This document shows positions 46,548 to 56,440 of a stretch of 64,000 nucleotides of DNA, one piece after another. The translations under genes were made by a program, and so were the position numbers. The DNA comes from an uncultured Eubacteriales bacterium (GTDB taxonomy: Bacteria; Bacillota; Clostridia; Saccharofermentanales; UBA5734). The stretch lies in the NCBI GenBank assembly GCA_903835065.1, contig CAILLO010000028.1:42471-106470 (forward strand), in the 5' to 3' direction. Positions within the stretch are counted from its first letter, which is position 1, and every line of letters begins with the position of its first letter. The notes under the pieces were generated by a model. It worked only from the letters and a program-made list of their open reading frames with translations. It ran no database searches and had not been told where the DNA came from.

Positions 46548-47005
46548 TGCTGCACCAGCTCGCCCCGTACCTTGTCCTTGAAGAGGATGCCCTCGAGGTG
46601 GTCGTATTCGTGGCAGAGGCAGACGGCCATCAGGCCCTCGCCCTGGATCGAGAAGGTCTGTCCGTAGCGGTCGGTCGCCTGGATCTCGACGACTTCGGGG
46701 CGTTCGACGTTGCCCCACACGCCGGGAATCGAGAGACACCCTTCCTGGCAGATCTGGCTGCCTTCCTTGCGGAGGAAGAAGGGGTCGATGAATTCGAACA
46801 GTCCGCTGCCGTCGCCGATGTCGACGACGAAGATGCGCTTGAGGACGCCGACCTGCGGAGCGGCGATCCCGATTCCGTGGGCCTCGTACATCGTGTCGGC
46901 CATGTCGTCGAGCAGCTCGATCACGCGCGCGTCGATCTTCTCGACGGCGCGGCTGGTCTTTCTCAGGGTTTCATCCCCATCCTTGAGGATTTCGCGGAGG
47001 GCCAT
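46544..47005 (-). CDS. def: Peptide deformylase
   Basis: GIGIAAPQVGVLKRIFVVD, EGCLSIPG, CLCHEYDHLEGILFKD. Confidence 0.97.
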   Translation of the reverse strand: MALREILKDGDETLRKTSRAVEKIDARVIELLDDMADTMYEAHGIGIAAPQVGVLKRIFVVDIGDGSGLFEFIDPFFLRKEGSQICQEGCLSIPGVWGNVERPEVVEIQATDRYGQTFSIQGEGLMAVCLCHEYDHLEGILFKDKVRGELVQQ

Positions 47006-47194
47006 CTGGTCGTACCTGCCTTTCATGCCGATGATACCACATGAGGACGGAACCCCAAAGAACCGTCGTGACGGATTCCAGTGCGCACAGGCCTCTGAAT
47101 GGTCGATTCAAGGGGGGGACGGATGATATACTCGCGGCAGGGACCCGGACGAAGGCGTCGGGACAGGGTCGACCCCCATGGGAGGTTGCACGTC

Positions 47195-48367
47195 GTGGCT
47201 GGAGGAAGTCGTTTCAGAACCCTGATCGCCCTTGGCCTCGCGCTCATGCTGCTCGCAGGCTGCGCGGTCCCCGTCGGACCCTCGCCGACGGCGCCGCCCA
47301 CGTCCACGCCGGCCCCGACCGACCCTCCCGCGACGCCCACGCCCGAAGCGACCTCCACACCGGCTCCGACTCCTACGCCCGCGCCGACGAGTGCGCCGAC
47401 GAGCGCGCCGACGTCCACGCCGGCCCCGACCGCCGCTCCGACCGCCGCGCTCGACGCGAAGTACCTGTTCACCGGCGTCGGCACCAACGTCGGGAGCCAC
47501 GATTCCGTCTTCTATGGAGGGATGTACTACTTCATCAATCCTGCGGCAGGAAGCCGGATCTACAGAATGGCCGCGGACGGATCCGACCAGACCCTCCTTG
47601 CGAGCCATTCCTGCGGGTATCTGAATGTCGTCGGGGGCTGGGTGTTCTATATCGACGACACCGATTCGAACCGTCTGTATCGAATGAAGACAGACGGGAC
47701 CGGAAAGACGAGGATCAGTTCGGTCCCGACCACCTTTCTGCTCGCCGTCGACGGCTGGCTGTACGTGGACCAGGGAGGGGACGGAGCCGGAGACAACTGG
47801 TACCGCATGCGGGCGGACGGAAGCTCGAAGACGACCTTCTGCAAGGCGTCGGGAGATCCCATGATCGCTTCCTACGACGCCGGCTGGTTCTATTTCGTGG
47901 ACTACACCCATACCACGGACCGCTTCCTGTACCGTTGCCACGGCGACGGATCGGGGCTGTCCCTCGTCAGCAAGGAATGGCCCCTGGGCATCGCCATTCA
48001 AGGCGGCTACATCTACTACGCCCGCCGACTCCTCGTGAGCGACGGCTGGGACAGCGAGAAGGCGCTCTGGCGCATGGCCGTGGACGGGTCGGGCGTGACG
48101 AAGCTCTTCGACCGCTTCCCGGGGACCCTGAGCACCGCGGGCGGATTCCTCTATTATTCGAACGGCGAATCGACCAGTCCCGTCATGAAGGACCACTTCT
48201 GCCGGGTCGATCTCTCCGACCCGACGTACACGGAACAGGAGCTCACGCTGGGCATTCCCTCCACGCTGTCCTTCGCAGGAGAGAAGATCTTCACGTCGTT
48301 CGACTACGACGCGCACTTCGGCTGGTCGAACCTGGACCTGACCGGCAGCCGGATGCTCGTCGGATGA
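47195..48367 (+). CDS. Lipoprotein with P/T-rich linker and DUF5050-like repeat domain
   Basis: Lipobox LALMLLAGC, then TPAPT-type linker, then repeated YRM..DGSG..L/I..VGGWVFYID units. Confidence 0.75.
   Translation: MAGGSRFRTLIALGLALMLLAGCAVPVGPSPTAPPTSTPAPTDPPATPTPEATSTPAPTPTPAPTSAPTSAPTSTPAPTAAPTAALDAKYLFTGVGTNVGSHDSVFYGGMYYFINPAAGSRIYRMAADGSDQTLLASHSCGYLNVVGGWVFYIDDTDSNRLYRMKTDGTGKTRISSVPTTFLLAVDGWLYVDQGGDGAGDNWYRMRADGSSKTTFCKASGDPMIASYDAGWFYFVDYTHTTDRFLYRCHGDGSGLSLVSKEWPLGIAIQGGYIYYARRLLVSDGWDSEKALWRMAVDGSGVTKLFDRFPGTLSTAGGFLYYSNGESTSPVMKDHFCRVDLSDPTYTEQELTLGIPSTLSFAGEKIFTSFDYDAHFGWSNLDLTGSRMLVG
47300..47432 (+). repeat. 22-bp direct repeat in lipoprotein linker
   Basis: ACGTCCACGCCGGCCCCGACCG at 47300-47321 and 47411-47432. 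Confidence 0.8.
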
Positions 48368-48371
48368 CGCC

Positions 48372-50855
48372 CTAGATCATGTTGTACGGGTCGATGTCGA
48401 GCGACAGGACGCAGTCCTTGAAGGTCCCTGCATCGGCCACCGCGGCGAACAGCGAGGCGATCGGCTCGGCCGAGGGCGCCTTCACGACGACCCGGTGGCG
48501 GTATCGCTCCCGGATCCGATAGACCGGCGCCTTGCCCGCCTCCGAGATCGTCGTCCGCTCGTACGCCTCGTTCTCCGAGCACTTCGCGCGCATCAGCGAC
48601 GCGACGGACCGGGCGGCGTCCAGCGAGGCGGGCGCGGACTTCGAGGACAGCGTGGCGATGCCGATCGAACCGAACGGCGGGTATCCCATGGCGCGGCGGA
48701 AGGACGCCTCCCGATCGTAGAACCCCTTGAAATCGAGTGTCTGCGCGCAGCGGACCGCATAGTCGTCCGTATTGTAGGCCTGGATCACGACCTGGCCGGG
48801 CGCCTCTCCCCTCCCCGCGCGGCCGGCGGCCTGCACGAGCAGCTGGAACGCACGCTCGGAGGCACGGAAGTCGGACATGCCGAGCATGAGGTCGGCGGCG
48901 AGGATGCCGACGACGGTGACATTCGGGAAATCGTGCCCCTTGGCGATCATCTGCGTGCCGACGAGCGCGTCGACGCCCTCGTCGCGGAAGCGGTCGAGGA
49001 TCGCCGCGTGCGACAGCCGGCCGGTCGTCGTGTCCTGGTCCATCCGCAACACGGTCCGCCCGGGGAACTCGCGCAGGAAGAGCTCCTCGATCTGCTGGGT
49101 CCCCACGCCCATGCGACCGATGCCCTTCGAACTACCGCAGCTCGGGCACTTCTGGGGGAGCTGCGTCGCGCGGCCGCAGTAGTGGCAGACGAGCATGCCC
49201 TCCGAGGGTCCGGAATGCGATCCGACGACGGCGTGGTAGGTCAGCGAGACGCTGCAGTTGCCGCAGCGCACGGTCTTGCCGCACTGGTAGCAGAGATAGA
49301 ACGACGAGTGGCCGCGGCGGTTGAGGAAGAGCATGGCCTGGTGCCTTTCGGCGAACGCGCGGTCGAGCAGGCCCCTGAGCGGCCGGCTGAAGACGCTGCG
49401 GTTGCCCGCGGCGAGCTCGTCGCGCATGTCGACCACCGAGACTTCCGGCAGCACCGCGCCACCGGGGCGTTCCGTCATCCGGAGCAGGCGCGACTTGCCG
49501 TCGACCGTGCGCAGCCAGCTCTCCACGGACGGCGTCGCCGAGCCGAGCAGCAGGACCGCGCAGGTGTCGCGGCAGCGCTGGCGGGCGATGTCGATCGCGT
49601 GGTAGCGAGGGTGCGTCTCGGACTTGTAGGACGCCTCCTGTTCCTCGTCGACCACCACGAGACCCAGGTTCTGCAGCGGGGCGAAGACCGCCGACCGTGC
49701 ACCGACCACCAGCCGGACGTCGCCGTCGAGGACCCGCTTCCACTGCCCGTAGCGCTCGACCGGCGTGAGGCGGCTGTGGAGGACGGCGACCTCGTCGCCG
49801 AAGCGAGCCTGGATGCGGCGGACCATCTGCGGCGTGAGAGCGATCTCGGGGACGAGGATGAGCACGCTGCGCCCGACGTCCAGCGTCTTGCGCGCAACCT
49901 GCAGGTACACTTCGGTCTTTCCGCTGCCCGTGATGCCGTGCAGGAGGAACTCGCGCGATTCGATCGCGCCGCAGGACGCGTCCTCGATGGCCCGGGACAG
50001 TTCCTTCACCGCCACGTCCTGGCCCGGCGTCGGGTCCTTGTCCTCGTCCGGCTCCGGCAGCACGTCGGCTTCGTCTCCGGGGCGCGCGGCGGCGACCGTG
50101 CCGTACGCGAGGTATCCCTTGTCCACGAGGGTCTTCAGGGTCGCCTTCGAGGCCTGGCAGGCGACGACCACGTCGTCGACGAGGCATTCGCCGAATTCGA
50201 GGACCATCTCGAGCACGCGGTACTGGTTGATGCGGCCGATGCGCCCCTCCTCGAGGAGGTCTGCCACAGCGTCGGGGTCCACGGCGTAGACGGTGCGCGC
50301 CGTGCGCGGCTTCACGGCCTGGCCCGTCTTCTCGACGATCCGCACGACGCCGGCCTTCTCGAGTCGCAGCAGCACGGCCCGCGACAGGCCCGACTCCTCG
50401 AGCAGTTCCGTTTCCTCCCTGCGCCCCTTCGGGGCGGCGGCCAGCAACGCGAGGACCTTGAGGGCGGCCTCGTCGGCGTCGGCCGGAGCATCCGGGGTCG
50501 CTGCCTCCACGAGGCGCGCCGTGTGCACCGCGATGCCGGACGGAATCATGCACTGCAGCGCGTCGCCGTAGGTGCAGGTGTAGCGGTGGCGCATGTGCGC
50601 GGCGAGCCGCAGCTGGTCGGTGCGCAGGACCGGCGCCTCGTCGAGGAGGCGGGCGATCGGCTTGACGTAGAAGTCGGAGGTCCCCTCCCGCATCACCGCG
50701 GACACGAAGGCCTCGACCTTGCGGTCGCCGGCGCCGAAGGGCACGAGCGCGCGGAACCCCGGCTCGATCCGGTCCGCCATCGACTCGGGCACGGCATACG
50801 TGTATTCGCGGTCGAACGACCGGGTCGCCTCCCGGAGGACGACCTTGGCGAGCAT
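48372..50855 (-). CDS. priA: Primosomal protein N' (replication restart helicase)
   Basis: LLHGITGSGKTEVYLQVA, DEEQEASYK, zinc-binding CYQCGKTVRCGNCSVSLTYH...CHYCGRATQLPQKCPSCGS. Confidence 0.97.
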   Translation of the reverse strand: MLAKVVLREATRSFDREYTYAVPESMADRIEPGFRALVPFGAGDRKVEAFVSAVMREGTSDFYVKPIARLLDEAPVLRTDQLRLAAHMRHRYTCTYGDALQCMIPSGIAVHTARLVEAATPDAPADADEAALKVLALLAAAPKGRREETELLEESGLSRAVLLRLEKAGVVRIVEKTGQAVKPRTARTVYAVDPDAVADLLEEGRIGRINQYRVLEMVLEFGECLVDDVVVACQASKATLKTLVDKGYLAYGTVAAARPGDEADVLPEPDEDKDPTPGQDVAVKELSRAIEDASCGAIESREFLLHGITGSGKTEVYLQVARKTLDVGRSVLILVPEIALTPQMVRRIQARFGDEVAVLHSRLTPVERYGQWKRVLDGDVRLVVGARSAVFAPLQNLGLVVVDEEQEASYKSETHPRYHAIDIARQRCRDTCAVLLLGSATPSVESWLRTVDGKSRLLRMTERPGGAVLPEVSVVDMRDELAAGNRSVFSRPLRGLLDRAFAERHQAMLFLNRRGHSSFYLCYQCGKTVRCGNCSVSLTYHAVVGSHSGPSEGMLVCHYCGRATQLPQKCPSCGSSKGIGRMGVGTQQIEELFLREFPGRTVLRMDQDTTTGRLSHAAILDRFRDEGVDALVGTQMIAKGHDFPNVTVVGILAADLMLGMSDFRASERAFQLLVQAAGRAGRGEAPGQVVIQAYNTDDYAVRCAQTLDFKGFYDREASFRRAMGYPPFGSIGIATLSSKSAPASLDAARSVASLMRAKCSENEAYERTTISEAGKAPVYRIRERYRHRVVVKAPSAEPIASLFAAVADAGTFKDCVLSLDIDPYNMI

Positions 50856-53800
50856 CAGGTCGCCCCCTGCATCAATCCGAAGAGGTCCATCTGGCTGCTC
50901 GCCGGCAGGTCGTCGAGGCAGCGGCTCGCGTCGAGGATGCCGAGCACCGAGGTGCCGACGCCGGCGCGGCGCGACAGGTCGTCGCGCGACTTGAAGGCGT
51001 TCTCGACGCGCGCAGCCGCAATGCCGCGGGCCGCGTTGTCGCCGAGTCCCGGCAGGGAACGCAGCGGCGGGCGGATGCGGCCGGCCTCGATCGTGAAGCG
51101 CACGGCGTCGCTCCTGTACAAGTCGACAGGCAGGAAGGAGATCCCGCGCGCCAGCATCTCCTCGACGATCTCGAGGATGTAGTAGATCTTCTCGTCGCGG
51201 TCCGTAAAGGTCTCGTCGCGCTGCATCTGGCGGCGGCGCAGGTTCTCGCGGTCGGTGCGGACGGCCTTCTCGTCGCGTCCCATGCGGGTCGCGTCGAACT
51301 CGTCGGCGCGCACCGTGAAGTAGGCGCAGTAGTACTCGATCGGGCGGTGCACCTTGAACCAGCCGATCCGCAGCGCCGAGATCGCATAGGCGGCCGCGTG
51401 GGACTTCGGGAACATGTACGAGATCTTCCTGCAGGACTCGATGTACCACTCGGGAATGCCGTGCTGGCGCATCTGGGCCTGGAACTCGTCCGAGACGCCC
51501 TTGCCGCGCCGCACCTTCTCCATGATGTCGAAGGCGGACTTGGGGGGAAGGCCGCGGTGGATCAGCCAGGTCATGATGCTGTCGCGGCACCCGATCACGT
51601 CGCCCAGCGTGCACGTGCCGCCGCGGATCAGGTCCTGCGCGTTGCCCTTCCAGACGTTGCGGCCGTGGGACAGCCCCATGAGTTGGACCAGGTCGAAGAA
51701 GTGCGTCGGCCGGGTCTCGCGGATCATGTCGCGGGCCATGTGCGTGCCGAGCTCGGGCAGGCCGAGCGTTCCGACCGAGCAGACCGGCCAGTCCCCGGGC
51801 AGCCCGAGGGCGCTCGTCGAGACGAACAGGGACATCACGTCGGGGTCCGGAATCGGGATCCGGCGCACGTCGACGCCGGTCATGTCGCCCAGCGTCTTGA
51901 GCATCGTCGGGTCGTCGTGGCCCAGGATGTCGAACTTCAGGATCGTCTCGTGCAGGGCGTTGAAGTCGAAGTGCGTCGTCACGGTCTGGCTGTCGGCGCG
52001 GTCGGCGGGGCGCTGGACCGGCGTGAAGTCGAAGATCTCCCTTTCCTTGGGCAGCACGACGATACCGCCGGGATGCTGGCCCGTCGTCCGCTTGACGCCG
52101 ACGAGGCCCTCCGACAGGCGGGTCTTCTCGGCGTTGGTCACGATGCGGCCGTTCTTCTCGTAGTAGCCGAGCACGAGCGCGATCGCGTTCTTCTCGGCGT
52201 AGCTCGACACCGTGCCGGCGCGGAATGTGTAGTCCTTGCCGAACATCTCCTCGATATAGGCATGCGCGCGCGGCTGGTAGTCGCCGGAGAAGTTCAGGTC
52301 GATGTCGGGCTGCTTGTCTCCGTTGAAGCCGAGGAAGGTCTCGAACGGGATATCCTGGCCCTCGCGGACGAAGGGCGTACCGCATTCCGGGCAGTCCTTC
52401 GGGGGCAGGTCGTAGCCCGAGCCGAAGGCACCGGTGTCGATGAACTCGGACGCGCGGCAGTTCGGACACATGTAGTGCGGCGGCAGGGGGTTGACCTCGG
52501 AGATGCCGAGGAAGGTCGCCACGACGGAAGAGCCGACGGAACCACGCGAACCGACGATGTAGCCGTCGTCGTTCGACTTCTTGACGAGGCGGTGGGCGAT
52601 GTAGTACATCACGGCGAAGTTGTGCTTGATGATCGCCTCGAGCTCGCGCTCCATGCGGACGCGCACCGGCGCGGGCAGGGCGCCGTCCCGCCCGTAGAGG
52701 CGGTGGGCGGTCTCCTGGGTGATCCGGGTGACCTCCGCGTCCGCGCCTTCGATGCGCGGCGGGAAGGAGCCGCCGGGGAAGGGGCGCAGGCCGGCCTGGA
52801 CCCGGTCGGCGATGCGGCGCGGGTTGGTCACGACGACCTCGTGCGCCTTCTCGGGCCCGAGGTAGGCGAACTCCTCGAGCATCTCGCCGGTCGTGCGGAA
52901 GTGCAGGGGCGGCTGGAGGTCGGCGTCGGCGTATTCCTTGGCGGTCAGCAGGATCTTGCGGAGCTCGGCGTCGCGCGGCTCGAGGTAGTGCGCGTCGCTC
53001 GTGGCGCAGACGGGCCGGCGGGCCGCGTCGCCCAGCGCCAGCACGAGGCGGTTGAGGTTGCGGAGGTCCTCCTCGTCGCGAAGCCGCGCATCCTTCTCGC
53101 GAAGCAGGAAGGCATTGTTGCCCGTCGGCTGCACTTCGAGGTAGTCGTAGAAGCGCGCCTTGGCGAGGAGCGGCTGCGCCCTGCAGGCGGCGAGCGCATC
53201 GGGGAAGGATCGGTCCGCGTTCTCGTACGCAGCGCGGACGGCCTTGAAGACCTCGCCCGCCTCGCAGGCGGCGCCGACCTGGAGGCCACTTCGGAAGTAG
53301 CGCAGCAGGCTCCTGGGGATGCGCGGCCGGTAGTGGAAGAACTTCGTATGCGACTCCGACACGAGGCGGTAGAGGCCGTAGAGTCCGACGACGTCCTTGA
53401 CGAGCAGGATGATGTGAAAGGTCTCGGGACCCTTTGCGACCAGCCGCGCCCGGGGAATCCGACCGACCTTCTCGTCGAGAGCGGCGAGGCCGTCGACGCC
53501 GGAGCGTGCATACAGTTCCCGGAAGATCAGTCCGCATGCCTCCGCGTCGTCGCTGGCGCGGTGGTGCCGCTCCATGGAGACGCCCAGCGCGGCGGCGACG
53601 GTCGGCAGCTTGTAGTTCGCGAGCCCCTTGAGCAGCAGCTGGGACAGGTTGAGCGTGTCGATCACAGGGGGGTTGAACTTGAGGCCCTTCGACGTGCGCG
53701 AGGCGCCGTAGCGCAGGAAGTCGAGGTCGAAGAAGGCGTTGTGCGCGACGAACGGGCGGTCGCCGAGGAAGTCGCGGAAACGTTCGAGGGCCTCTTCCGG

Positions 53801-55372
53801 CGTCGGGGCGCCCTGGACCATCTCCTGCGTGATGCCGGTGATGCGCGTGGACTCCTCGGGGACCGGGACGCCGGGGTCGACCATCAGCGAGAAGCGCTCG
53901 CCGGGCTCGAAGCCGCCGTGTCCGTCCGGCCGGAAGTGGACCGCGCCGATCTCGAGGAGGCGCTCTTTCGAGGGGTCGAGTCCGGTCGTCTCGACGTCCG
54001 CCGCGACGTATCCGTCGTCCAGCGATCCCATGTCCAGCGTGCCGTCCGCCTTCAGCTCGCCCGTTCCGAAGACCGCCACGTCGCCGTCGTCCACCAGGTA
54101 CCCTTCGATGCCGTACAGCAGTTTCAAGGGCCGTCCCGCTTTCTTCAGGTCGTCGGCGGCCTTCGCGGCGTCCGGGAAGGCCTGGACCACGCCGTGGTCC
54201 GTGATCGCGACGGCGTCGTGTCCGAAGGCGGCGGCGGTCTCGACCAGGGCCGCGATGTCGCAGACGGCGTCCATGGCGGACATCTTGGTGTGCACGTGCA
54301 GCTCGACCCGCTTCTCCGGGGCGTCGTCGGTGCGCGACGGCGGAGCTTCGGCGGGCAGCAGTCCCTCGGCCTGGATCGTCAGGTCCTTCGCGTACTTGTC
54401 GTCGAAGCTGACCGTGCCCGAGACGCCGATCCAGGTGCCGACCGCGAGGCGCTCGACGATCTCCGCGGACTCCTCGACGCGGAGGAACGCGCGGACGGCG
54501 ATCGAGCTCGTGAAGTCGGTCATCGAGAACTTGAGCAGGACCTTCGTGTTGCTGCTGATCGGCCGCGTCTCCTTGGACAGGATGCGGCCCTCGATGCGGA
54601 CCGAGCCCGATTCCGCGTCGAGCGAGGAGATCGGCACCACCAGCAGGCTCGCGTCGGATTTGCCCCAGAAAATCCCTTCGGCCTGCGGGCGGCGCCGGAA
54701 GGTCGTCTGCGGGCGGCCCCCGCTCCGACCCTCGCCGTGCGCGCGGTCGACCGGGGTCCTGGGCGTCTTCGGCAGCAGCGCCTGTTCGGAGGCGTTGCGG
54801 CGCCGGTCGTCGTTCGCCTGCCTGTCTGCAGACAGGCACAGGGCCTCGGCGTATCGGCCGAGGTCGGATTGCGCTTCGTCGGGAAGGACGACGGAGAAGG
54901 ATACGTCCGCGCCCACGTGGTCCTGGAAGAACCGGCGGAGCCAGCCCGCGAGGTCGGCCTCGCGCAACGGGTCGTGGCAAACGGAGGCGATCGACACGTC
55001 GACGCCGTTCTCGCGGGGATACCAGGCCGATGCGGCCGCGAGGGTCGCGAGGAGGGCGTCCTTCGCGCGCAGCCGGTGGACCGCCCAGTCCTTCAGGCGG
55101 CACGCGGCCGCCGCAGCGGCCTCCGCAGAAAGCGGTTCGGGCAGGTGCAGGGACAGGTGGACCTCCGGAATGCCGGCGGCTCGCTCCATCTCGGACTCCG
55201 CGCGGCACAGTGCCTCGGCGTCGGACGGCAGAGGCAGCAGCAGGTCGACGCGCAGAGCGCCGCAGGATTCGACGGCGACGGCCGTGACGAGCCCGTCGAG
55301 CGGCTTCGCGGCGACGCGGGCGCCTTCTTCCGGGACGATCGAGGAGAAGAAGTCGAGGAATCCGGACCGCAT
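50855..55372 (-). CDS. polC: DNA polymerase III PolC-type alpha subunit
   Basis: PHP HVHTKMSAMDAVCDIAALVE, exonuclease DVETTGLDPSKERLLEIGAVHF, polymerase GSRGSVGSSVVATFLGISEVNPLPPHYMCPNC. Confidence 0.98.
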   Translation of the reverse strand: MRSGFLDFFSSIVPEEGARVAAKPLDGLVTAVAVESCGALRVDLLLPLPSDAEALCRAESEMERAAGIPEVHLSLHLPEPLSAEAAAAAACRLKDWAVHRLRAKDALLATLAAASAWYPRENGVDVSIASVCHDPLREADLAGWLRRFFQDHVGADVSFSVVLPDEAQSDLGRYAEALCLSADRQANDDRRRNASEQALLPKTPRTPVDRAHGEGRSGGRPQTTFRRRPQAEGIFWGKSDASLLVVPISSLDAESGSVRIEGRILSKETRPISSNTKVLLKFSMTDFTSSIAVRAFLRVEESAEIVERLAVGTWIGVSGTVSFDDKYAKDLTIQAEGLLPAEAPPSRTDDAPEKRVELHVHTKMSAMDAVCDIAALVETAAAFGHDAVAITDHGVVQAFPDAAKAADDLKKAGRPLKLLYGIEGYLVDDGDVAVFGTGELKADGTLDMGSLDDGYVAADVETTGLDPSKERLLEIGAVHFRPDGHGGFEPGERFSLMVDPGVPVPEESTRITGITQEMVQGAPTPEEALERFRDFLGDRPFVAHNAFFDLDFLRYGASRTSKGLKFNPPVIDTLNLSQLLLKGLANYKLPTVAAALGVSMERHHRASDDAEACGLIFRELYARSGVDGLAALDEKVGRIPRARLVAKGPETFHIILLVKDVVGLYGLYRLVSESHTKFFHYRPRIPRSLLRYFRSGLQVGAACEAGEVFKAVRAAYENADRSFPDALAACRAQPLLAKARFYDYLEVQPTGNNAFLLREKDARLRDEEDLRNLNRLVLALGDAARRPVCATSDAHYLEPRDAELRKILLTAKEYADADLQPPLHFRTTGEMLEEFAYLGPEKAHEVVVTNPRRIADRVQAGLRPFPGGSFPPRIEGADAEVTRITQETAHRLYGRDGALPAPVRVRMERELEAIIKHNFAVMYYIAHRLVKKSNDDGYIVGSRGSVGSSVVATFLGISEVNPLPPHYMCPNCRASEFIDTGAFGSGYDLPPKDCPECGTPFVREGQDIPFETFLGFNGDKQPDIDLNFSGDYQPRAHAYIEEMFGKDYTFRAGTVSSYAEKNAIALVLGYYEKNGRIVTNAEKTRLSEGLVGVKRTTGQHPGGIVVLPKEREIFDFTPVQRPADRADSQTVTTHFDFNALHETILKFDILGHDDPTMLKTLGDMTGVDVRRIPIPDPDVMSLFVSTSALGLPGDWPVCSVGTLGLPELGTHMARDMIRETRPTHFFDLVQLMGLSHGRNVWKGNAQDLIRGGTCTLGDVIGCRDSIMTWLIHRGLPPKSAFDIMEKVRRGKGVSDEFQAQMRQHGIPEWYIESCRKISYMFPKSHAAAYAISALRIGWFKVHRPIEYYCAYFTVRADEFDATRMGRDEKAVRTDRENLRRRQMQRDETFTDRDEKIYYILEIVEEMLARGISFLPVDLYRSDAVRFTIEAGRIRPPLRSLPGLGDNAARGIAAARVENAFKSRDDLSRRAGVGTSVLGILDASRCLDDLPASSQMDLFGLMQGAT

Positions 55373-55375
55373 GGC

Positions 55376-56440
55376 CTACCCTTCTCCGGTCAGGCGCCGG
55401 ACCTCTTTCATGAGTTCATCGACGGCCTGGGCTTCCGGGACCTTGCGCAGCACCTCACCCTTCGCGAAGAGGAGGACCTCTCCTTCGCCGCCGGCCAGAC
55501 CGATGTCGGCCTCGCGCGCCTCGCCCGGACCGTTGACGGCGCAGCCCATCACGGCGACCCGGATCTGCGCGTGCACGTCCTCGAGCCGGCGCTCGACCTC
55601 CTCGGCGATTGCGACGAGGTCGACCTTCGTGCGTCCGCAGGTCGGGCAGGAAATCAATTCGGGACCATGGCGGCGGGACCCGGCGGCGCGCAGGATCGAC
55701 CAGGCGGCGCGGACCTCCTGGACGGGGTCGCCCGTCAGGGAGACGCGGATCGTGTCGCCGATGCCGTCCACGAGAAGGGCGCCGATGCCGACGGCGGACT
55801 TGATCGTGCCCTCGCGCGGTGTCCCGGCCTCGGTCACGCCGAGGTGCAGCGGGTAGCGCGTCCGCTTCGCCATCTCGCGGTAGCTCATCACGGTCAGCAG
55901 CGGGTCGGAGGCCTTGATCGACACCACGATGTCGTCGAAGTCGAAGGCCTCGAGTTCGGCGACGGCGCGGATGGCGCTCTCCACCATCGACTGGGCGTTC
56001 ACGCCGCCGAACTTCGCGAGCAGGTCCTTCGGGACCGAGCCCGAGTTCACGCCGACACGGATCGGGATGCCGCGCGCCTTCGCCGCATCGGCGACCTGGC
56101 GCACGCGGTCGGCGCCGCCGATGTTGCCGGGGTTGATGCGGATCTTGTCGGCTCCGGCCTCGAGGCTCGCGAGCGCGAGGCGGTAATCGAAGTGGATGTC
56201 GGCGACGAGGGGCACCGGGGAGTCCTTCCGGATGCGGGCGAAGGCCTCCGCCGCCTCGAGGTCGGGCACGGCGAGGCGGACGAGCTCGCAGCCGGCGGCC
56301 GCCAGCGCGCGGATCTGCGCGAGAGAGGAGGTCACGTCCCTCGTGTCGGTATTGGCCATCGACTGCACGACGACGGGGGCGCCGCCCCCGATCAGCACGC
56401 CGCCGACGTCGACGGGCCGCGTCACGTGCCGCGCGGTCAT
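55376..56440 (-). CDS. ispG: 4-hydroxy-3-methylbut-2-enyl diphosphate synthase
   Basis: VVVQSMANTDTRDV, CGRTKVDL, MGCAVNGPGEAREADIG. Confidence 0.97.
   Translation of the reverse strand: MTARHVTRPVDVGGVLIGGGAPVVVQSMANTDTRDVTSSLAQIRALAAAGCELVRLAVPDLEAAEAFARIRKDSPVPLVADIHFDYRLALASLEAGADKIRINPGNIGGADRVRQVADAAKARGIPIRVGVNSGSVPKDLLAKFGGVNAQSMVESAIRAVAELEAFDFDDIVVSIKASDPLLTVMSYREMAKRTRYPLHLGVTEAGTPREGTIKSAVGIGALLVDGIGDTIRVSLTGDPVQEVRAAWSILRAAGSRRHGPELISCPTCGRTKVDLVAIAEEVERRLEDVHAQIRVAVMGCAVNGPGEAREADIGLAGGEGEVLLFAKGEVLRKVPEAQAVDELMKEVRRLTGEG

Noticed and set aside
47185-47460. Short GC-rich tandem repeats as a CRISPR or VNTR locus
   Set aside because: They encode the in-frame P/T-rich linker of a lipoprotein; unit length is irregular.
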